This document shows positions 56,566-64,000 of a stretch of 64,000 nt of DNA, piece after piece; positions within the stretch are counted from its first letter, which is position 1, and each line of letters starts with the position of its first letter. Both the position numbers and the translations under genes were made by a program. Source of the DNA: Craterostigma plantagineum (lineage: Eukaryota; Streptophyta; Magnoliopsida; Lamiales; Linderniaceae); assembly GCA_027422505.1 (NCBI GenBank), contig JAPQWV010000416.1, positions 62,001 to 126,000 on the forward strand, in the 5' to 3' direction. A model generated the notes under the pieces. That model saw only the letters and a list, made by a program, of their open reading frames with translations, was not told where the DNA came from and ran no database searches.

Positions 56566-59500
56566 TCATCCAAACGGGCCCGAAAAGCCCGCGCAATCCA
56601 AGCCCGTCTCAGGAAACGCTTCCTCGAGTTTAGGTAAGAGCTTACCGAGCATTATCTTAAAGCCCTTCGAATTTCCGTCCACGTTCGTCCCCCCTTCCAC
56701 GCCCGACGGCCGTCCGCCTATGGGAGCTCCTCTCATGTACTCATTACAAGCCATCAAAACATCCCTTCCACGCCCACCGAAATGCTCGGCCACAAGCGCT
56801 TCGAAGTGCTGTCAGCACGTAAGAAAATCACACTGAGTTCTAACACAATCTGCCATAGTTGAACGTTAATGGAACTGATTCTACTTACCTTGGGTGGCGT
56901 GCGTAGTAGGTACAGCATGGACCTGCAACTAAGTAGAAAAGCGTTTTCGTTATAGCTAAGTGAGTTCTTTTCGCCCTCGGCTTTTCCTACTTGGGAATCG
57001 AAGCCAGCCTCGTTGAAGTAAGGCCGAGCATTTAGCACTAGGCCTTGGATTGAGACGAGGACTTGGAGAACGGTGGAAGTTTTCGGGTCCCACATTTCGC
57101 AGGGCGATCCTCCCCAAGTGTTTAGTATGCTGAGGCATACCTTGCCCGATTCGTACAAGTTTGGGTTGATTCGCAGGCCGTTAGAGTGGTAATGAACCAT
57201 CTGCAATGATAACGTCTTAGTGTTTGCTGTTTTTAGCAAAAGGTAATATTTGAGAGGTTAAATGGTATATTACTTACAGGTGGCTCGTATGGATACTGAG
57301 GGGGGAGATAAACGTCGAAGAAGAACAAACCGTCGTGGTATGGAGTCCCGGCGGGTCCCACTATTGCAGCGCGGAGAAAACCGACGTTTTCTTCGTAGAC
57401 TCGTACGTATATGGAGTCTGTGGTGGACATTAGAATGAATGGAATGGTCAAAGAAAATCTATTTACGTGCAGTTGCTTCATCGTATGTTGTAAGAACGCT
57501 AATCGTAAGAAACCATAATAACCCAAGCTCTCACCAGGGAGATCTTTCTCCAAGATGCTCCATTCTTGGTGGACCTTCTTCAGCCATTGTCTTTTCGCCT
57601 GAGCGAAAACAAAAAAAAAAATGAGACAAAAAAAACGTCGGAAAAGAAAGGAAATTTTCTCGAGATTGTGATAGTTCAATCCTAACCTGGGGAGATTGAA
57701 AGTCGATGGCAGATTCATTGACAAAGTGGTGGTCCGAGCAGTCGCTGACCACATCAAACTGCTTATAGGATTTGGGATTAGAGCTGCTCGATGGATCGTT
57801 CATATTGTTAATCCCATATTCCTCGCTATTTTCTTCTGTAGATTCTGGCAAGGTTATCTTCATGGGCTCGTTTTGACCTGTCGAAGAAGCAGCACCGTAC
57901 GGCTCACAGAGTTCCATGGATTCTCCGCCATGATGAAACTGCTCTTCTTCTTCTTCTTCTTCTTCTTCTGTGCATCTGTATCCACCGATCAGAGACGTAC
58001 CGAGCGATGAAAATAGGCTTGAAGTCACGCCTGCGAAGAACCTCATAGCAGCTTGAGAAATTGAACATGGGCTGGCTTCATAGCTGAAACCCAAAGAATC
58101 CTCCGTGGAGTATTTGCCAAAAAGTTGGTTCTTCGCCCTAAGATTTTCGGTGTCGGGATTTTGAAGATTCTCTGCATCGTTCATGAAAGAGGCAGTTCCT
58201 TCTTCAAATCCATCAACTCTATATATCTCGTACGGGGCAACCTATTAAGAAATGGACGTCAGCAAAAGATGCAGAAAGTCGAATAACAGCATATACGAAA
58301 GAAAATGCATACCTTAGTTATGCCACCGCCAACCCATTTTACTTCGACGTTCCCATCTTCAAAGCCTACCACCGTTCCAAAACAAGACTCATAATCGCTA
58401 CGATCTTCTTCATCACTTTCAAGAGGGTCGAAATCGTCTGCTTTTCCCGGGCAGAAGTCCTCAGCTGCCCGAAAAACTACCTCGCCCAAGCCGTAAGAGT
58501 AGTCAGGGTGTTCGGTCAGCTCATAGGCGCTCACGAACTCCTCCTCTTCTTCCTCAGAAGACGACGCCGAAGACCACTTCACCTTCACAGTGCGTTCTTT
58601 CGCATCCACGTTTCTTACAAAGCCCCATCTGCGGGACCCGTCGTTCGCGCCCTTTTCGAGCACGAAGGCATTTGGCCAAAAGTCGTGAACGTCGACGACG
58701 TTCACCGGGTAAAGCGAATCAGAGTCCACTCCGAGCGATTTGCTTCCATCTTGCCAAAGCACGTCGACCTTGGTCTTCGTCTTCGCAACGACAGCAATCT
58801 GCTGAAGAACGTCGGAAATTCCTCTTCGCCCGTGTTCCTGCGAAGGAAGGGCGCACCAATCGCCCATCTGCCAATTCGCGTTCGCAGAGCATGGAAGGAC
58901 AGTTAGATCTTTGACGTCCTGAAAATTCGAAGGAGGGATTCTTTCGCCGTCTTTCCTAAGACAGCAAAAAAGCCAGTCGACGTACGCCTGCCCGGCGTCC
59001 ACACGGCAGATAGTTCCAAATTTCCTTACGTTCTTTCTGACGCCGCAAAACCACACGGTCGACTTGGAAGCAGTTGGCGCTGACTCAACCTTAACCCTCT
59101 GCCCGGGATAGAACGGATAGCTTGGATCTTCGACTTCGTCCTGAGAGAGGGAGACTATTTTCTCAGTACCATCGAGAGTTAACTGACGCTTTGCGCCGTC
59201 GTCGAACAATATGGTCAAACGGTCGACGATCTTTCCCACTTTCCCTATCCACGGTCCAAGAACTACATAGTCTCCGGGCGAGACAGAGCGTATTCTTTCG
59301 AGATCTTTGGTTAGGACGTTAGGGATCTTTCCTCCGTGTATGTCTTCTAAGCTGACTGTCATGGAAAGGCCTACCACTTTGCCTCTAGGGCCTAAAGGAT
59401 CCGACTCCAAGGTAACGACGTCTCCTTGGAGAAAGCTTCGCTCGAAGGTGAGGAAATCGTCGATCTTCTCTATGGTTTCTTCAAGCCTCGAGAAGACGGT

Positions 59501-59611
59501 GAGCGCCTGCCCGCCGTACGACGACGAGTAGTAGTCATCCATGTCGTCGAATTCATCAGAGGAATTGCTCAAACTCAGGCTTTCGACGTCGCTGAATTCT
59601 GTCGCGTCCAT
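56566..59611 (-). CDS. PHO2: PHO2-type ubiquitin-conjugating E2 enzyme (UBC24)
   Basis: Six exons (58313-59611, 57687-58241, 57535-57598, 57278-57417, 56889-57200, 56566-56808) give 870 residues. The long N-terminal region has repeated SH3-like beta segments (GDVVTLESDPLGPRGKVVG; GDYVVLGPWIGKVGKI; GFVRNVDAKERTVKVKW) and acidic linkers. The UBC fold starts near 620; the catalytic Cys is about residue 708 in GKVCLSILNTW, followed by VLVSIQGLVLN.RPYFNEAG and the C-terminal HFEALVAEHF extension of the family. PHO2 works at the ER/Golgi to degrade PHO1 and PHT1-pathway proteins, limiting phosphate uptake and xylem loading. The three miR399 sites in the leader separate it from UBC23-type relatives and show its control by phosphate starvation. 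Confidence 0.93.
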
Positions 59612-59696
59612 GAAGGAGTTGAAAGACGAACGATTGTTCTTTCTTCAGGAAAGAAAAAGTTAACGAATCCGAACTCCGAAGAGTTTGCAGACGTTA

Positions 59697-59717
59697 TGCC
59701 AAAGGAGATTTGCCCGT
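59697..59717 (-). promoter_or_regulatory. miR399 target site 1 in the PHO2 5' leader
   Basis: The plus strand reads TGCCAAAGGAGATTTGCCCG, the miR399 sequence itself, so the minus-strand PHO2 transcript is complementary to it. It is 86 bases upstream of the start codon. Confidence 0.95.
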
Positions 59718-59748
59718 AAGCTAAAGCGGGTCTTTCGACTCTATTTTA

Positions 59749-59769
59749 TGCCAAAGGAGATTTGCCCCG
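59749..59769 (-). promoter_or_regulatory. miR399 target site 2 in the PHO2 5' leader
   Basis: TGCCAAAGGAGATTTGCCCC on the plus strand, 52 bases from site 1. Confidence 0.95.
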
Positions 59770-59813
59770 TGAAGGGATCGATACAGAAAAGGAGCCTCGA
59801 GAGGCTCCAAGAA

Positions 59814-59834
59814 TGCCAAAGGAGAGTTGCCCAA
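59814..59834 (-). promoter_or_regulatory. miR399 target site 3 in the PHO2 5' leader
   Basis: TGCCAAAGGAGAGTTGCCCA on the plus strand, 65 bases from site 2, with one change (GAGAG for GAGAT). Confidence 0.92.
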
Positions 59835-61467
59835 GAAACGAAATAGCCAAAGCTTGAAGCACTTGATACTGAACTAAGAGAGCTCTGTTCTAAATTGGGG
59901 GTTTCTTAGCAAGTCATAGCACTGTGTTCTCTGGTAGCACATGATCAAAAAAACCTGCATAAGCGATAACCCATTAAAAAGTGGCTTCGTAGATGAATTC
60001 AGTTCCAAAATTGAAACTTCTCTAACTTCTGTTATCAGATACAGAGAGAGTACTTCGATAAGCAGTATCTCAGCATAAAAGGAAGACTAGCTCTATAACA
60101 AGCTAGAAAATGCAGAGAGGTGTTTTCTTGTCAAATCACTCAATGTCTGAACGAACACAAGTAATATAATACCAGAATTTGACTGAACTCAGATGCAAGA
60201 ATTTGTAAGCAAAGCACGCAGGTTCCCCATAAACTATACCCAAAACAGAGATATGAAGTCATCAAACTTCACACTGTCACAACTATGTTAGATACTTCGA
60301 TTGTTACTACAGCGATCTACGCTTATTCCGTACGCAGACAGTAAAGGCGTTAGAGCTAGCTAGAGACGGAGATGAAGAACACCAAAAGTCTCCATAAAAG
60401 AGGAAAGAAAGGGAAACCTTAAAAAAAAAGAATATTTATACCGACCTTATGACTTGACCAAGAAACATCAATCACTGAATCAAGCAATCTTTGATAATCA
60501 TAAGCCGCCGATCAGCAACACAAAGCTCCCTCCCGCGATTATTCAGTCGACAAAAAACCAAAAAAAAATAGTAGAAGGAAAGGCTTTATTATCAATAGAC
60601 ACGCAGAGAAAGAACAGCTAGAGAAAAAGGGGGGTGGATTTAGAGAGGCCAACAAGACGCTCTCCAAAACCCTTCCATTAAACCATCTTTGGACCTCTCA
60701 AACATCGCAAAAAATCAAAACTTTATCCAAAACTTCGATCTATTTATCTATTTTCTGAACTCTCTCCTCTAGCGTGATTGTGGGATTTGACATCCACTAA
60801 TGGGATTTCATCTCTATGTGCGGACAAGAATAGTCTCACAGTATTATTACAGTACCAAAAACCACACGGCTTTTGGATTAACTAATTGCGACCTTATTTT
60901 CTTTTCTTTTCTTTTTCTTTTCCTTTTTGATCTTATTGAAAAGCTAACAATCTAGTTCATCAATTATTGACGCATAATTGAGTGCCATCTACAGGCATAG
61001 ACGTATGGAATACTATGACTTTTTTTTTTTTTTTGCTTTAATTATCCTTTTAGTCAACCTTTTCCTCTTCTCTTCCCATGCCGTGACACGTGGCAGTTGG
61101 ATTATGTGGTGGCCGCACTTCTGAAGTCAACGCAGACCGGCCATTCAATTGCAACTTGGATATCTTAAGAAGGCTATGCCCAAACATTGCTCTGTTTATT
61201 ACCGCCATATACCGACAATAAAAGAAGTTTAACTATAACGACGAAAGCGACAGTCTCCTAACTCTTTTCTCAAGATTGGGTCGATCTAAAAAAACATATA
61301 TTATTATGTCGTTGATGCTATAATCGCTTTGCTCGCACTTATGCCCAAGAAACTTCTAGTACAAAATATTAAAGAAAGCTATGAGCCAATGTATATATAG
61401 CTTAACTCGAGAGATAAACATGGAGGAAGTGCTTTATATGTTAGATTCAAATTTAATATAAGTTGAG
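59835..61467 (-). promoter_or_regulatory. PHO2 distal leader and promoter region
   Basis: PHO2 genes usually have a spliced leader, so the first exon probably lies here. No ORF. Homopolymer and CTTTT runs near 60900 and a poly(T) at 61020. I found no clear P1BS (GNATATNC) element by eye. Confidence 0.5.
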
Positions 61468-61472
61468 TGGAT
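61468..61472. repeat. Target-site duplication TGGAT of the TRIM
   Basis: TGGAT flanks the left LTR and is repeated at 62035-62039. Confidence 0.88.
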
Positions 61473-62034
61473 TGTAGAAATTGTCTATAGAAATTCGGGC
61501 TGGGCCTCTGCGTCATCGAGGCCCACGCACATACGTCGCACGGAGGATCGGTGCCCGGTATAAGTTTGATGGGTTCCGTCTTAAAACCAATTGGTGTTTA
61601 AGAGGAGTGACTCATCATCTTATAAACCCATTCATTTTCTATGATATAATTGGTGTGAGACTTTCTTTGCCCAACACACGTGAATTCCAACACTCCCCCT
61701 CACGTGTGAGCCCATGTCTTTTAAATCGGGCGTGTCTGCCCATGTCTTAAATCGGGCGTGTCTGCTCATGTCTTTATTTTTAATCTAGTCGGATCTCTGG
61801 CCGCTCTGATACTATGTAGAAATTGTCTGTAGAAATTCGGACTGGGCCTCTGCGTCATCGAGGACCACGCACATACGTCACACGGATGATCGGTGTCCGA
61901 TATAAGTTTGATGGGTTCCGTCTTAAAACCAATTGGTGTTTAAGAGGAGTGACCCATCATCTTATAAATCCATTCATTTTCTATGATATAATCGGTGGGG
62001 GACTTTCTTTGCCCAACACACGTGAATTCCAACA
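61473..62034 (-). mobile_element. Complete TRIM (terminal-repeat retrotransposon in miniature)
   Basis: Two 220-bp direct repeats (61473-61692, 61815-62034) with TG..CA ends flank about 120 bp. In minus orientation the interior starts with a PBS (TAGTATCAGAGCGGCC, complement at 61798-61813) and ends with a purine-rich PPT (GTGAGGGGGAG, near 61693-61703). A perfect 5-bp target duplication TGGAT confirms insertion. There is no coding capacity. The interior has two copies of TTAAATCGGGCGTGTCTGC. Confidence 0.9.
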
Positions 62035-62039
62035 TGGAT

Positions 62040-64000
62040 CAGCTTTTTTCTTTGTTATGACAGGGAATTCCATTACATTTATAAATTTAATCTCCCAACT
62101 GAAGTTGGAGCACTTGGCATAAAGTTGAGTTAGGAAAATGAGATCTGTCAAACTCAAAAGCACTTTGCTTAAGTGGGACAGAATTTGCACTCATCGGTAT
62201 GTAAGAGTTGAGCACATTAGTTGGAAAACTCGTGCTCTAAAATGTTGGGTTTTTTCTTATCAGGACATTGAATACAATTTTGCCATATTGCTTCTTATTA
62301 TTAAGTAAAATGGGTACATACATATGTACTTCAAAGAAGAAAATAGAACCTATTACTCAGCCCAAATAACGTCGAGCCCGAGCCCCATCATGACCATGAT
62401 CACAATGTTTTTTTTTTCCCTTTGCTTAATATCCGAAAAATTAACGGGAATTTTCATGTGATTTATTCCGTTTTTGCACATGTTCGTATTGCTTATTTTT
62501 TCTTCATAGAGAAAATTTAAAGAAGAGAAACACGTACGTTGCCCTAATAATATCCTGACCTTATGCATCAGTTGAATTGAATATTATATTTGATAATCTT
62601 ATTACATCCGAACGTTACAAGTAACGATTTAAAATAAATATCATGAAAGTCAAATCGATTTATAATGTGAGTTGTGATTGGACATATCTATTTGACCGCA
62701 CTAAAAGCGATAATTATGGTTTACTTCTTCCATCCAACGTCTCCAAATGAATAGGCATTTCAAAACTGAAAGGGAAATATTTAACTGATACATTTATGTA
62801 GGAAGAAAGCATTTCAATGGAACTATTCAATGAACCAAGCGCAATTGTCAAAGTAAATTAAAATTATGTATCGGTAAGACTGATTACTTATTAATGGGGA
62901 ATACGAAAAACCCCTCGGAACATCAAACGGTATAAAGATTACGGATTCATATAAAAAAAAATACGTCACATTATGCAACCGCTGATTTTCCATATTTATT
63001 GGTGTGAACTGTAATTACGTGTCATGCCCCATATCCCGTCACAAAAACTTATTGTTTAAACGACCCAGTTTTATAAAATTTAGAGATAATGACCTAAGTT
63101 TACACAGGTTTTATAAAGTGTATATGAATTTGTATCGGGTGATCGTTTTGTGTTATTTCAGAACATTAAAGTGGTACTGCATGACAATGAAGTGGTACTG
63201 CAAAACAATGAAGTGGTACTGTAGAAACTGAGTCCTTAAAACTATGAATTTTCTTACATGAACCTGAAATATAAGCTTAAATTATGAAGGGGCTTAAATT
63301 TTCAATTAGAGTTCAGGCCTCTGTCAGAAAATCCATAGTTTTAATGATCCAGTTTTTCCAAAACACTTCATGGTTCCCCAATACCACTTCATGGTTTGTA
63401 GTAACACTTCACGGGTCTGTGGTGACACTTCACGGGTCCGTGGTACCACTTCACGGTGTGGTAACACTTCATTGGTTTTTGGTAACACTTCATGGGTCTG
63501 TGGTAACATCTTGGTCATTTTTTCTAAATGAAACTTAAATTTAGTCCTTATCTATAAATGAAACTTACATAACTCCTTATCTCTAATCGAATATATGAAT
63601 TGGGTTCGTAATTTGTAAAAAAAAATTTTCATACTGTGTTTGACCATTTCTTCCTTAACTGGTCCAAACTGTAATCACCGCAGCACTTGTCTCAAATTGA
63701 CATTTCTCTCCACTAAACTTCCTTCGCCTGACCAGCGCGTGAGACACACCCTTTCTCTTTTCTTCGATATTTTATGATTGTAAAACTCACGCACCACACG
63801 TGGGGTTGACGTAGAGAATTTCTTACCAAATCCAAGAAACTCACAAGGGCGATCCAAGAAAGTATTTCAGAATACAGAGTAATAAACACAACAATCATCT
63901 ATTTTTTCGTTCATTAATTCTTTTCACCGATATATATCCTCCAAGAACCCATTCAACTCTCGGTTAGCTCTCCCACAAAGCAGAAAAGCAGAGAGAAGAA
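62040..64000. other. Terminal 2-kb intergenic region
   Basis: AT-rich. Holds the CACTTCA minisatellite (63165-63510) and nothing else I can support; a gene beginning beyond 64000 cannot be judged. Confidence 0.5.
63165..63510. repeat. CACTTCATGG minisatellite with inverted units
   Basis: Left part: three units like AATGAAGTGGTACTGC (63165-63225). Right part: about eight units of 20-27 bp like GGTAACACTTCATGGGTCTGT (63365-63507), in the inverted sense. Weakly inverted flanks (near 63080 and 63580, TTAGAGATAA) suggest a foldback element. Confidence 0.65.

Noticed and set aside
61473..62034. Cassandra-type element with 5S rRNA promoter
   Set aside because: The LTR length and TG..CA ends invite it, but I could not find a convincing 5S-like internal promoter, so only TRIM is claimed.
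61481..62122. ORFs of 89 and 99 codons in the TRIM
   Set aside because: Both are the same LTR translated; no protein family and the element is non-coding.
1..64000. CRISPR array, bacterial operon or integron-like system
   Set aside because: Repeats found are LTRs, MITEs, microsatellites or minisatellites; genes have introns. There is no spacer array and no cas-like gene.
1..64000. tRNA or rRNA genes
   Set aside because: No cloverleaf or rRNA core seen by eye; the tRNA-like words are retrotransposon primer binding sites.

Overview
The window is plant nuclear DNA from a eudicot. Intron-rich genes with GT-AG introns, TIR1/AFB, PHO2, CHR27/28-type and RMA-type genes, Ty1/copia retrotransposons primed by initiator tRNA-Met, and several small non-autonomous elements all support this. 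An asterid such as a member of the Lamiales is possible, but I cannot fix the species from sequence alone.

Positions 1-29,200 are an accessory, duplicated block. Two intact, seven-exon bHLH112-like genes lie on the minus strand (bHLH-A 1067-2957, bHLH-B 27150-29015). Between them are two copies of a G-type lectin S-receptor-like kinase. RLK-A is a broken copy: it is cut off in the catalytic loop where it meets the bHLH-A promoter, carries a one-base deletion in a kinase exon, and is split by a 10.4 kb Sirevirus-type copia element (5211-15618, target duplication CCAAC). RLK-B (16096-19136) is nearly complete but has lost 32 bp containing the native donor of intron 2. A second copia element with an unbroken 1365-codon gag-pol (19316-26290, minus strand, target duplication GTATT) sits 180 bp upstream of the RLK-B start codon.

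The Sirevirus has near-identical LTRs, two frameshifts in pol, an envelope-like ORF with one in-frame amber codon, several polypurine tracts, and a dispersed palindrome of the form ATGTTG-nnn-CAACAT that recurs more than ten times in both LTRs, gag-pol, spacer and env-like ORF. This array is the most unusual signal in the window.

From 29,200 on, the window is ordinary gene space: a GARP/HHO-type repressor related to EFM/HHO5 (32183-34026), a DUF1639 protein (36383-37004), a small conserved-looking protein (38052-38562), an STP sugar/H+ symporter (38624-40722), a TIR1/AFB auxin receptor (41300-43221), a SNF2-RING CHR27/28-type remodeller (45219-50803), a small protein with a YDPxSYALNFD motif (51695-52078), a probable N-myristoylated small protein (54212-54469), an RMA-type ER-anchored RING E3 (54900-55520), and PHO2/UBC24 (56566-59611). 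PHO2 is preceded by three miR399 target sites in its 5' leader. Small elements are scattered among these: a hAT-like MITE, a 1 kb foldback element, a TIR element near 56 kb and a complete TRIM at 61473-62034.

Functionally the gene-space part touches phosphate homeostasis (PHO2 with miR399; HHO/NIGT-type GARP repressors belong to nutrient and flowering networks), auxin perception and sugar uptake. These are neighbours, not an operon. Exon limits were read by eye from GT-AG sites with frame bookkeeping and have not been tested against transcripts.
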